Origin: JADJRG01 sp964474905 | GTDB taxonomy: Bacteria; Myxococcota_A; Polyangia; Nannocystales; Nannocystaceae | Reading direction: 5' to 3' | DNA: 64,000 bases | Assembly (NCBI GenBank): GCA_964474905.1 | Contig: CAYYUP010000024.1 | Span: forward strand, 10,836 to 74,835 | Part shown: in pieces, positions 44,930-53,318 of the stretch | Numbering within the stretch: the first letter of the stretch is position 1 | Layout of the letters: each line of letters begins with the position of its first letter | The notes under the pieces: generated by a model | Database searches by the model: none | What the model was told of the DNA's origin: nothing | Seen by the model: only the letters and a program-made list of their open reading frames with translations | Position numbers and translations under genes: made by a program

Positions 44930-46204
44930 CTAATCGACGAGGTCGGCCGCCGACAAGCCGCGCTCGCGCAATCGCTGAAAAACCATCCACAGGGCCCATG
45001 AGGTCGCCGCACGCTGGATCGTCGGGCGATCGCCGCGAAAGTGGAAACGCCGGTAGTCGGAGGCCAGAGCGTCGCTGACGGCGATGTCGACGGTGCCCAC
45101 CGGCTTCTCTGCAGACCCCCCGCCGGGACCTGCGATACCGGTGATGCCGACCCCCAGATCAGCGTGGCCCTCGAAGGCCGCGCGCACGCCATTCGCCATG
45201 CCCCGCGCGACCGGCTCGGAGACGGCGCCGTGAGTCTCGAGGACCTCCGCCGGGATCCCGAGGATCTTCTCTTTGATCCCGTTGTGGTAGGCGACGACGC
45301 CCCCGTGAAAACAGGCCGAGACCCCGGCGATACCGGTCATCGCCGCCGCCACACGGCCGCCGGTGCACGACTCGGCAGTCGCCAGCATCAACCCATGGAC
45401 GCTTAAGAGAGACGCCACCCGAGCCGCGAGTTCGTCCGTCCCTAGGCCGACAAACGCCGTCCCCAGGGCATCACGAAGACGTTGCACCAGCGCGTCAGCC
45501 CGCGCCTCCGTGATCGTATCGACGTCGAGCGTGAGGTCGACCTCGGGACCGGCGGCCCTGTAGTGCACGCCGACCGCCTGCAGCTCTGGCTCGTCGAGCA
45601 GCGGCTCGACCAAGGAGGCGACCGCCGCCTCGCGAAGCCCGAACACCCGGAGATCTCGGATCGCCCGCGGCGACAGCGACGATGCATGGCGCGCGCGCAG
45701 CAACGTCGCGACCGGACCCGCGAGCATCGCCCGCATCTCGGCGGGCACGCCCGGCAACGCGATCACCAGACAGCCGTCGATCTCGAGGCAAAACCCTGGA
45801 GCGATCCCCTGCGAATTTTTGATCAGCGTCGCCCCGACGGGGACCTCTGCCTGCCGAGCCTGGATCTCGTCGAGTTCGTGACCGCGCCGCCTCAACGCGC
45901 CCTCAACAGCAGCCATCGCCGCCCCAGGACGCTCACAGCGCACTCCGGCGGCTTTGGCTACCGCCGTCGATGTGAGATCATCGAGGGTCGGACCAAGACC
46001 GCCCGTGATGACACAAAGATCGATCCCTTCGAGCCCCTTAAGCGCTCCAACGATCGCCGGAATCGAATCTGCGACCGAAAGCGCCCGCTCAACGGCGATG
46101 CCAAGACCCCCGAGGAAACGGCAAATCTCCCCCGAATTGGTGTCTAGCGTGCCGCCAGTGAGGAGTTCATCCCCGATACAGATGATCTCCGCGCGTGCTC
46201 CCAC
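44930..46204 (-). CDS. cinA: CinA: competence/damage-inducible protein with nicotinamide-nucleotide amidase domain
   Basis: A 424-residue two-domain protein. The N-terminal MoCF-like domain (IICIGDELLTGGTLDTNS, VITGGLGPTLDDLT) is of the ADP-ribose/NMN phosphohydrolase type. The C-terminal PncC-type nicotinamide mononucleotide deamidase reads ATAESCTGGRVAAAMT, FHGGVVAYHNGIK and GITGIAGPGGGSAEKPVGTV. The nucleophile is expected in the SCTGG motif. Full length and next to recA. Confidence 0.96.
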   Translation of the reverse strand: MGARAEIICIGDELLTGGTLDTNSGEICRFLGGLGIAVERALSVADSIPAIVGALKGLEGIDLCVITGGLGPTLDDLTSTAVAKAAGVRCERPGAAMAAVEGALRRRGHELDEIQARQAEVPVGATLIKNSQGIAPGFCLEIDGCLVIALPGVPAEMRAMLAGPVATLLRARHASSLSPRAIRDLRVFGLREAAVASLVEPLLDEPELQAVGVHYRAAGPEVDLTLDVDTITEARADALVQRLRDALGTAFVGLGTDELAARVASLLSVHGLMLATAESCTGGRVAAAMTGIAGVSACFHGGVVAYHNGIKEKILGIPAEVLETHGAVSEPVARGMANGVRAAFEGHADLGVGITGIAGPGGGSAEKPVGTVDIAVSDALASDYRRFHFRGDRPTIQRAATSWALWMVFQRLRERGLSAADLVD

Positions 46205-46310
46205 GCCGACATCATCCCGCAGGTCCGTGCACGTGCATACTGCGCGACTGACGCAAAAAGTTGCCCGCGAAGAACACCAGGCCTTTCAGGGTTTCCGCGG
46301 CTCAGCTAGG

Positions 46311-47084
46311 ATGATCGGCATTGTGCGAATCCGCTACGCTGCCAAGACCGACGTAGGCATGAAGCGCAGTCACAACGAGGACTACTTCTCTCTCATCGAA
46401 GACGAGAAAGTATTCATCGTTGCTGACGGCATGGGCGGGCACGCATCCGGCGAAGTGGCTAGCAAGATGGCCTCCGATGTCATGAACGAGTTCTACCAGC
46501 ACTCGAAGGACATGGATGCGACCTGGCCCTTTCGCTACGATCCGATGCTCTCGTACCCCGAGAACCGAATGGTCGCGGCAATACGCCTAGCGAACCAACG
46601 GATCTTCGAGGCCGCGATGAAAAACCCGAACCTCCGGGGCATGGGCACGACGATCGTCAGCTGCATGTTCGTAGGCGACGCCGCCTACGTCGCCCACGTC
46701 GGTGATTCTCGTGTCTACCGTGTCAACGACGGCAAGATCGATCAACTCACCCGCGACCACTCCTTGCTCGAGGACTACAAAGAGGCGAGGCCCGACATGA
46801 GCGAGGAGGAGGCCCGAAACTTCCCCCACAAAAATGTCATCACCCGGGCCCTGGGTATGCGCGACACGGTCGTCGTCGACATCAAGAAGTTTGACGTGAA
46901 CAGCGGCGATACCTTCGTGCTCTGCTCCGACGGGCTCTGCGGCATGCTCGAGGATCCGGCGATCGAAAAAATCGTCAGCGACGCGCCCAGCCTCGAGGCC
47001 TCGGTCGCCGATCTGATCGACCAGGCCAACCGCGCCGGCGGCAACGACAACATCACCGCGATGCTTGTCCAATGCCAACGCTGA
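46311..47084 (+). CDS. PP2C-type serine/threonine protein phosphatase
   Basis: A 257-residue cytoplasmic metal-dependent phosphatase. Family motifs in order: KRSHNEDY, VADGMGGHASGE, GMGTTIVS, AHVGDSRVYR, LTRDHSLLED, ITRALG, LCSDGLCGML and GGNDNIT. All the metal-binding aspartates are present. The ATG at 46311 is preferred; a GTG at 46323 is possible, and a longer upstream frame overlaps cinA. It opposes serine/threonine kinases of the Pkn type, which are abundant in myxobacteria. Divergent from cinA. Confidence 0.95.
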   Translation: MIGIVRIRYAAKTDVGMKRSHNEDYFSLIEDEKVFIVADGMGGHASGEVASKMASDVMNEFYQHSKDMDATWPFRYDPMLSYPENRMVAAIRLANQRIFEAAMKNPNLRGMGTTIVSCMFVGDAAYVAHVGDSRVYRVNDGKIDQLTRDHSLLEDYKEARPDMSEEEARNFPHKNVITRALGMRDTVVVDIKKFDVNSGDTFVLCSDGLCGMLEDPAIEKIVSDAPSLEASVADLIDQANRAGGNDNITAMLVQCQR

Positions 47085-47146
47085 GCCAAGACGCGGTGTG
47101 AGTCGAAACATCGAAAATCGGCAATCAAGGGGAGAGGGAGAGGGCG

Positions 47147-47572
47147 ATGGGAACGGGAGAAGAGACCCCATGCGATGGCGCGAACCGCCGGCGTAGCCTT
47201 CGTGTCGCCGTCAACATCGAGGTCGACTACGCCGCGGACTCGACCTTTCTCTACGCTTACATCACCGACATCTCGTCGATGGGCATCTTCATCCGCACCG
47301 ACACACCGTCGACGCCCGGCACCAGCCTGAGCCTGCGTTTCACGCCGCCCTCCGATACCGATGAGCCCGCCGAGATCATCGTCATCGACGGCGAGGTCAA
47401 GTGGACCAGCAAACACGCCGATACCGGTGGGCCCGGCATGGGCATCGAGTTCATCCTCACCGACCAGGCCATGCGTAAGCGACTGCTCGACCTGGTGTTT
47501 GCCATCGCCTACCTGACCCCCAACACCGACGCTGATGCGAGCGGGTCGCAGGGTCCGAGCGCCGCCTCCTGA
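47147..47572 (+). CDS. PilZ-domain protein
   Basis: A 141-residue single-domain protein. The c-di-GMP-binding signature is present: RRRSLR near residue 14 and TDISSMGIFIRT (D-x-S-x-x-G). It also has the region GMGIEFILTD typical of the myxobacterial TIGR02266-type PilZ proteins, which act in motility and gliding. It follows the phosphatase after 62 bp on the same strand. Confidence 0.9.
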   Translation: MGTGEETPCDGANRRRSLRVAVNIEVDYAADSTFLYAYITDISSMGIFIRTDTPSTPGTSLSLRFTPPSDTDEPAEIIVIDGEVKWTSKHADTGGPGMGIEFILTDQAMRKRLLDLVFAIAYLTPNTDADASGSQGPSAAS

Positions 47573-47626
47573 GACCCGCACGCGGATCTCCTTCAAGCGC
47601 TGCGACAGAGCTGACGAGCGCTGCGC

Positions 47627-48784
47627 TCAGTGAGTCGCCGCGGGACTGAGCGCGCTGAAGTCGAGGATCATCGTCTCGGGGAGCCGCGAAGGCTCCGGCG
47701 CGAGCAACTCGCCAACCCGCCGCGCCGGCAGCCCGACATCGATGAGATCACTGCAGAGCGCGCTCGCATCCTCGGCGTCGACGCAGAGCAGCAGCCCCCC
47801 CGAGGTCTGGGCATCGGCGGCGAGCAGAGTGAACATCTCCTGCTCAGCTTCGGTGCCCTGAGTGGCGCCCGCACGCTCGAGCCAACGATCGACAAAACGG
47901 AGGTTCGCCCGCGTACCGCCGGGCACCTCGCCTCTGCGGATCCTCGCGAGCACGCCGGGCAATACCGGCAGGCTCGCCATGTCGAGGCGCGCCGCCAGCT
48001 TTGAGCCCCGGAGGATGTTGCGCAGATGCCCGAGCAATCCGAAGCCGGTGACATCCGTCGCCGAGCGCACACGAAAACGTTGGGCGCAGCTGAGCGCCGA
48101 CGCGTTCAGGGTGGTCATGCTGCGGATGGCCGCGTCGATCTCCGCCGGGCTCGCGCTCCGGGCTCGGATCGCCGAGCCAATGACCCCGGTCCCAAGCGCC
48201 TTGGTCAGCACCAATGCCTGCCCCGCACGGGCCCCCGTGTTGCAGAGCAAACGCTCGCGGTGAACCTCGCCGGTGACCGAGAGACCGAACTTCGGCTCGG
48301 CATCGCGGACCGTGTGACCGCCGACGACCGGCGCCCCAGCGAGGGCACAGATCTCCGCGGCCCCGCAGAGAATCTCGCGGAGCACCGAGAGCGGCAGCGC
48401 ATCGTCTGGGAAGAAGGCCAGGTTTAAGACGTAACGCGGCGTGCCGCCCATCGCGTAGATGTCGGAGAGCGCGTTGCAGGCAGCGATCGCCCCAAAGGTC
48501 GCCGGGTCATCGACGATCGGCGTGATCACATCGGTGGTCAGTACCAGCGCCCGCTGCTCTTCGTCGGCAAAGCGCACGACCGCGGCGTCGTCGGCCAACG
48601 AGTGAGCGACCCAAATCCCGTGATCGCCAGCGGCGTCCGGATGTCCCCCCTGCGCGGGCGAGGGCAGCCCTTCAAGGACCTCGACCAGGTCACCGTGACG
48701 GAGCTTGGCCGCTCAACCACCGCCCCTTGCGAACTCGGTCAGACGAACAACGGAGGTCTCAGAGGGACGCGCGGAGTCGGACAT
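47627..48784 (-). CDS. selD: Selenide, water dikinase SelD, itself a selenoprotein (in-frame UGA)
   Basis: It makes selenophosphate from selenide and ATP for selenocysteine synthesis. The annotation must read through the TGA at 48713-48715, which falls at residue 24. The N-terminus MSDSARPSETSVVRLTEFARGGG leads to U24-A-A-K27, exactly where E. coli SelD has its catalytic Cys17 and Lys20 (RLTQYSHGAGCGCK); Sec at this site is known in SelD from several bacteria. The downstream part is full SelD (LADDAAVVRFADEEQ, LTTDVITPIVDDP, AMGGTPRYVLNLA, GGHTVRDAEPKFGL, TDVTGFGLLGHL, AQTSGGLLL). Length 385 residues with Sec. Without read-through, the frame would start at a TTG at 48598 and lack the active site. 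It is divergent from selB. Confidence 0.93.
48677..48715 (-). promoter_or_regulatory. UGA codon and candidate bacterial SECIS hairpin in selD
   Basis: Directly after the UGA (48715-48713) the mRNA can form a hairpin with stem GACCU/AGGUC (48691-48687 with 48681-48677) and an apical loop GGUCG. The GGUC of E. coli fdhF SECIS occupies the same place. The loop begins 27 nucleotides after the UGA; bacterial SECIS loops usually lie about 16-37 nucleotides away. The upper stem is short, and a lower helix CAAG/CUUG is possible. The structure was found by eye. Confidence 0.65.
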
Positions 48785-48973
48785 TGGCCGGAGCATAGTC
48801 GACTCGCCAACCCTCCGCGCGGCAATCGCAACGTTGCCCGAGCCACACGTTCGCGAGTGCGGAGCATGCGCAGTCCGACAACATGCGAGAGAGCCTCCAC
48901 CGAGCCCCCAACCCGTGCCGCAAGATACGCGCGAAGCCGGACATCGAAGCTCGACATAGTAGACTCGCCGGCG

Positions 48974-51004
48974 ATGGCAAAGGCGCCCCGATCGCTCGTA
49001 CTCGGCACTGCTGGCCATATTGACCACGGCAAGACAACCCTTGTCCGGGCCCTCACCGGCGTCGACACCGATCGCCTGCTCGAGGAAAAACGCCGCGGCA
49101 TCACCATCGAACTCGGCTTCGCCGCCTGGCCGATCGCCCCGGGTGTCGAGGCCAGCATCGTCGACGTGCCCGGCCACGAGGGCCTCGTGCGCACAATGAT
49201 CGCCGGCGCCGGCGGCATCGATCTGATGATCATGGTGATCTCCGCCGAAGACGGAGTGATGCCGCAGACCCGCGAGCACCTGCGCATCTGCTCGCTGCTG
49301 GGCATCACTCAGGGCGTCGTCGCACTCACCAAGATCGACCGCTTGGAGGGCGACCAAGAGGCCATCGAGTTTGCGATCGAAGACGTTCGCGAAGCACTCC
49401 AACACACGCCCTTTTGTGGGGCGCCGATCGTGCCCTGCTCGGCACCTGAAGGCATCGGTCTAAACGAACTCCGCGGCGCCATTCGCCGGGCGATTTCTCA
49501 GCTCCCGCGACGACCGAGCGACGACCGAGCGATCCTGCCGATCGACCGAATTTTTACCGTCAAGGGCCACGGCACCGTGGTCACAGGCACACTGCTGCAC
49601 GGCCGCCTGAGCGAACGTGAGACCAGCCTCGACCTGGTACCGGTGGGCGCCGAGCGACCTCGTCGCAGCCTTCGCGCCCGCGGTCTCGAGGTCCGGGGCA
49701 GCTCGGTCGGCAAGGTCCGCTCGGGCAGCAGAAGCGCCATCAACCTCGCCGGCATCGCGACCTCGGAGCTGCGCCGCGGTGATGTGCTCACCTCCGGCGC
49801 CAGGGTCGAGCGCTCGACCATTGTGCACGCCCTCATCGACCACCTGCCCCACAGTACAGGTCCCTGGAAAGACGGCGCCGCGGTCGAAGTCTGCGCCGGC
49901 ACAGCCCACTGCACCGGTCGCCTGACAACGCTCGCGACGCTCGACAGCAACGACAACGACAACGGAGACGGCGAGCTTCGCCCCTCGGAGTCGCGCACAT
50001 TGGGACCCGGCGAGCGCGGCCTCCTGCGCATTCAACTCGACCCGCCGATCCCCTGCTGGCACGGTCAACGCCTCGTGCTCCGTCGCCTGCACGCGACCGC
50101 CGATCTCGAGGGCGATACGATCGGCGGCGGCGTGCTCATCGATCCCGAGCCGAGCCAGGGGCGTCGCCAACGTCTGCGCTGGATCGCCGTGGCCTCGGGG
50201 CTAAACACCGAGGATCCAAGCGTACGAGCTCGCGCTCTTTTGGTCGATGCCGGCGCCCTCGGTATCGATCGTCACAGCCTCGAGCGCCGGGCGGGCATCA
50301 TCGACAGCGCGGCCGAGAGCGCCCTCCAGGCTCTCGTCGAATCCGCAGAAGTGATCGCTCTCGGCCGTGATCGCTGGGTCCTCCGTCGTCATGTCGACGA
50401 CATCGCAGCCCGAGCGGTGCAGGTCGTCGAACAATTCCATCACGAACATGCCTTGCAGCCGGGGCTCGGACGCGCCGCGCTCGAGGGCAGCCTCGGCGAA
50501 AAGGGAGCCCGCGTCGCCTCGGATGTCGCCTCCGCCGCGATCGATCTCGCCTGCAAGCGCGGCGACCTCTGCCTCTTCGACGACCAGGGCCTGCTCACAA
50601 GGCCCGGGCGCGGCCTCGCCGAGGACCACCTCCCACAGGCGCTGCAACGCATCGTCGATCTTTACGAGGCCCGCGGCATCGCCCCGCCGACGCGCAAGGA
50701 GGTCGAGGCCGCGACCTCCATGTCGAGCCGAGCCCTGCTCGACGCGATCTCCACGCTGCAGCGCCTGGGCGCCCTCATCCGCCTGACAAACGAACTCTCC
50801 CTCGCTGCCAGCAGCCACGCATCCCTCTCCCAGACGATCCGCGAGCACCTCCGCGAACACGGGAAAATCGACGTGCAAGCTTTTAAGGCCCTGACCGGAC
50901 TCTCGCGTAAATTCGCGATGCCGATGCTCGAGCACTTCGACAGACTGCAGCTCACCCGCCGCGAGGGCGAGCACCGGGTCGCGGGCAACCGCGCGGGCCT
51001 CTGA
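48974..51004 (+). CDS. selB: Selenocysteine-specific elongation factor SelB
   Basis: A GTPase that delivers Sec-tRNA to UGA codons on a SECIS. The 676-residue product starts SLVLGTAGHIDHGKTTLVRALTG (P-loop), DTDRLLEEKRRGITIELG (switch I), DVPGHEGLVRTM (switch II) and TKID. EF-Tu-like domains 2 and 3 follow. Winged-helix SECIS-binding domains are at the C-terminus (GKIDVQAFKALTGLSRKFAMPMLEHFD and TRREGEHRV). The ATG at 48974 gives the family start; upstream codons in frame belong to the divergent promoter. Divergent from selD with 189 bp between. Confidence 0.96.
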   Translation: MAKAPRSLVLGTAGHIDHGKTTLVRALTGVDTDRLLEEKRRGITIELGFAAWPIAPGVEASIVDVPGHEGLVRTMIAGAGGIDLMIMVISAEDGVMPQTREHLRICSLLGITQGVVALTKIDRLEGDQEAIEFAIEDVREALQHTPFCGAPIVPCSAPEGIGLNELRGAIRRAISQLPRRPSDDRAILPIDRIFTVKGHGTVVTGTLLHGRLSERETSLDLVPVGAERPRRSLRARGLEVRGSSVGKVRSGSRSAINLAGIATSELRRGDVLTSGARVERSTIVHALIDHLPHSTGPWKDGAAVEVCAGTAHCTGRLTTLATLDSNDNDNGDGELRPSESRTLGPGERGLLRIQLDPPIPCWHGQRLVLRRLHATADLEGDTIGGGVLIDPEPSQGRRQRLRWIAVASGLNTEDPSVRARALLVDAGALGIDRHSLERRAGIIDSAAESALQALVESAEVIALGRDRWVLRRHVDDIAARAVQVVEQFHHEHALQPGLGRAALEGSLGEKGARVASDVASAAIDLACKRGDLCLFDDQGLLTRPGRGLAEDHLPQALQRIVDLYEARGIAPPTRKEVEAATSMSSRALLDAISTLQRLGALIRLTNELSLAASSHASLSQTIREHLREHGKIDVQAFKALTGLSRKFAMPMLEHFDRLQLTRREGEHRVAGNRAGL

Positions 51005-51100
51005 GTCCCGCACAGTCCTGCGAAAAATTGTCTGATATGCTGCGATCTCGAGGCTGCGATCGGAAGAACTCTCCGCGCAGATCCGGCGAAGGAACGCTCT

Positions 51101-51268
51101 ATGTGCAGACGAGTAAAATGCGGAACCTGCGAAAAAACCACCTGGGCGGGATGCGGCGCGCATATCGATCAGGTTCTCGCAGGCGTCGCCAAAAACGATC
51201 TCTGCCAGTGCAAGCCCGAGGATCGAGCCCCGGCCCGCGGTTTGCTCGCGCGCCTCTTTGGCCGCTAG
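51101..51268 (+). CDS. Small zinc-ribbon-like Cys-rich protein (55 residues)
   Basis: A short gene that is easily missed. It starts ATG at 51101 (MCRRVKCGTCEKTTWAGC) with GAAGGA about 8 bases upstream, and ends at a TAG at 51266. Two C-x2-C pairs and further cysteines (CGAHIDQVLAG ... LCQCKPED) match a small conserved protein family found in many bacteria and even fungi, with the pattern C-x2-C-x4-TWAGCG-H. It probably binds zinc. Function unknown. It lies 97 bp after selB on the same strand; whether it belongs to the selenium locus is open. Confidence 0.72.
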   Translation: MCRRVKCGTCEKTTWAGCGAHIDQVLAGVAKNDLCQCKPEDRAPARGLLARLFGR

Positions 51269-51314
51269 CTTCCAACTCTCGCGACCCGGCCCAAAGCTAC
51301 AGCTGAGCCCCGGA

Positions 51315-52721
51315 CTAGATGCCCGGATCGCCGAGGCGAGCCAGCGCTGTGATCAGAGCGGCATCGTCTTCCTCGGGTAGCGAGCGCAGATCGATGAGCA
51401 GCTCGCCGTCGATGATGCGACCCAATACCGGCGGCGCGCCACGTCGCAGCATCACCGCCTGACGGCTCGCAGCACCCCCAGGGACCGCCAAGGCGACTCC
51501 CTCGATCGTCATGCCCGGCAATGAACCACCGCCTACCGTCGCCGCCGTCGACCGAACCTGCCCCTTTGGCCAGCCAAGAGCGTCGGCGATCATCAGGGCT
51601 CGATCGCGAAGATCCTCCGGCGTCGCCGCCAAGAGTCGGTGCAGCGCGAGCGTCTCCACAGCCTGCCCCTTCGCGTGCGCCACGGCAGTCGCGTGGAGGG
51701 CCGCGACCGTCAGTTTTCCGGGGCGTAGAGCGCGGGCCATCGGTTGCCGGCGGAGACGCTCGATGAAACCCGCACGTCCGGCGAGTATGCCCGCCTGTGG
51801 TCCACCAAAGAGCTTGTCACCGCTGCAAGTGACGACATCAACCCCGGCGCCGAGATACTCCTCGATCGTCGGCTCTGCCTCCGGGGTGGCCGGAATACCG
51901 TCGCCCATGGATCCCGAGCCCAGGTCTGCGATCAGTGGGACTGCAAACTCGGCCGCCAATTCGGAGAGCTCTAAAAGCCCCACCTCCGAGACAAAACCGT
52001 GCTGACGAAAATTACTCCGGTGCGCCCACAGCAGCGCCGAGGCCGGCCCGCTCATGCCTGGGAGTTCACCGGTGAGCGCCCGCCGGTAATCGCCGATATG
52101 CGTACGATTGGTACTGCCGACCGGCCAGATCGAAGCTCCTCCGGCGGCGGCCATCTCGGCGACACGAAAGCCGTCACCGATCTCGATCATCTGTCCGCGT
52201 GAGAGCACCACCCCACCCCGCAGACCAAACGCCGTGCACGCGAGCAGCAATGCCGCGGCGCCATTGCCAACGACGTGCACATCCTCAGCGCCGACCACCA
52301 AGGCGAGCAGCGGGCACAGATGGGCGTATCGAGAACCCCGCTGCCCGCTCTCCAGGTCGAACTCTAGATCGCATGCACCGGCGGCACTGATCACCGCATC
52401 GACGACCGCGGCGCCCATCGGTGCTCGCCCGAGGTTGGTGTGCAACACCACCCCTGTGGCATTGAGCGCCCGCCTTGGTCGAACTTCGAGCAAACCGTCG
52501 AGCCGCGCGGCGATCGTCTTGGCGAGCTGCCCACAGCTCGGCACTTGCCCCCCCCCCGAGAGCTGCTCGTCATCCGCGAGCAGGGCCCGCCGCAGCTCGG
52601 CGAGCGCCTCCTGGACCATTCGTCGCTTGATTCGACGGCACCCAGAATGCCCCGCGAGCACCTCTACGGCGAGTACACGATCGACCTTGGGGAGCTTTGA
52701 CAAGCCTTGCCTTTGCGGCAT
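51315..52721 (-). CDS. selA: L-seryl-tRNA(Sec) selenium transferase SelA
   Basis: A pyridoxal-phosphate enzyme that converts Ser-tRNA(Sec) to Sec-tRNA(Sec) with selenophosphate. The 468-residue product starts LSKLPKVDRVLA, has RPRRALNATGVVLHTNLGRAP, ADLGSGSMGDG, and the cofactor lysine in CSGDKLFGGPQAGIL. Length and motif order match. It is convergent with selB/the small zinc protein. The FHA protein gene lies 94 bp upstream on the same strand, so comEC-FHA-selA could be one transcript. Confidence 0.96.
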   Translation of the reverse strand: MPQRQGLSKLPKVDRVLAVEVLAGHSGCRRIKRRMVQEALAELRRALLADDEQLSGGGQVPSCGQLAKTIAARLDGLLEVRPRRALNATGVVLHTNLGRAPMGAAVVDAVISAAGACDLEFDLESGQRGSRYAHLCPLLALVVGAEDVHVVGNGAAALLLACTAFGLRGGVVLSRGQMIEIGDGFRVAEMAAAGGASIWPVGSTNRTHIGDYRRALTGELPGMSGPASALLWAHRSNFRQHGFVSEVGLLELSELAAEFAVPLIADLGSGSMGDGIPATPEAEPTIEEYLGAGVDVVTCSGDKLFGGPQAGILAGRAGFIERLRRQPMARALRPGKLTVAALHATAVAHAKGQAVETLALHRLLAATPEDLRDRALMIADALGWPKGQVRSTAATVGGGSLPGMTIEGVALAVPGGAASRQAVMLRRGAPPVLGRIIDGELLIDLRSLPEEDDAALITALARLGDPGI

Positions 52722-52749
52722 CGCCGGACGCTACCACAGCGAGAAAATC

Positions 52750-52813
52750 GCAGAACTGCAGAACTGCAGAACCGCAGAACCGAAAAACCAAAAAACCAAA
52801 AAACCAAAAAACT
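52750..52813. repeat. Two adjacent short tandem repeats upstream of selA
   Basis: About four 8-bp units of the type GCAGAACT/GCAGAACC, then four units of about 7 bp of the type AAAAACC, placed between the selA start and the FHA stop. Copy changes would alter the spacing between these two genes. Confidence 0.85.
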
Positions 52814-52814
52814 C

Positions 52815-53318
52815 TTAGATCGATACGCCGCTCAGGAGGAGTGCGGCGACGATGAGGCCGAAGATCACGGTCGCCAGCAGCGGCCAGCGCAGTGGTAGCG
52901 GAGCTCCGGGGTAGCTGTCGCCCGGTCGCCGCCGGTTCATCCGGGTCACAGTTGTCTCGCCGGCGCGAGCGAGCGCCGCCGCTACCTGAGCCCCTGGATG
53001 GTGGATCTCGAAGACGACATCGCCAAGATGCAGACAAACGCCATGACCAAGCCTGACCGGCCCGATGATCGCCTTGCCGTCGACGAGCACCCCGTTCTTG
53101 CTGCCGAGATCCTCGACCTCGACAGCATCTGCATCGACGCGAACCCTCGCGTGCCGGCGGGAGATATCGACGGCGTCGACGTAGACCTCAGCCGCGCTAT
53201 CACGTCCGATCACGTTGTCGCCGTAGATCAGCGGGTGCACGCGCCCAGGTTCGGGTCCGTGTTGCTGACGGAGAAATGGGCGTGCACCGATCGTCATGAC
53301 CAAGCCCGAGCATGTCAT
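52815..53318 (-). CDS. FHA-domain membrane protein
   Basis: A 167-residue protein with a phosphothreonine-binding FHA domain (residues ~15-105): GDNVIGRDSAAEVYVDAVDISRRHARV (G-R-x-(x)n-S-R-x-H) and LGSKNGVLVDG (S-x-N-G). A C-terminal membrane segment (LLATVIFGLIVAALLLSGV) follows. The start at 53318 overlaps the comEC stop by 4 bp (ATGA); a later ATG at 53297 would also keep the domain. It likely relays kinase signals at the membrane. Confidence 0.85.
   Translation of the reverse strand: MTCSGLVMTIGARPFLRQQHGPEPGRVHPLIYGDNVIGRDSAAEVYVDAVDISRRHARVRVDADAVEVEDLGSKNGVLVDGKAIIGPVRLGHGVCLHLGDVVFEIHHPGAQVAAALARAGETTVTRMNRRRPGDSYPGAPLPLRWPLLATVIFGLIVAALLLSGVSI

Noticed and set aside
47627..48598. 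SelD as a shorter protein starting at a TTG
   Set aside because: This would lack the catalytic residue, the invariant Lys and the glycine-rich start; the upstream frame continues them exactly across a single UGA.
48713..49405. Upstream extension of the selD frame beyond 48784
   Set aside because: It is antisense to the SelB GTPase domain, and the ATG at 48784 gives the usual SelD N-terminus.
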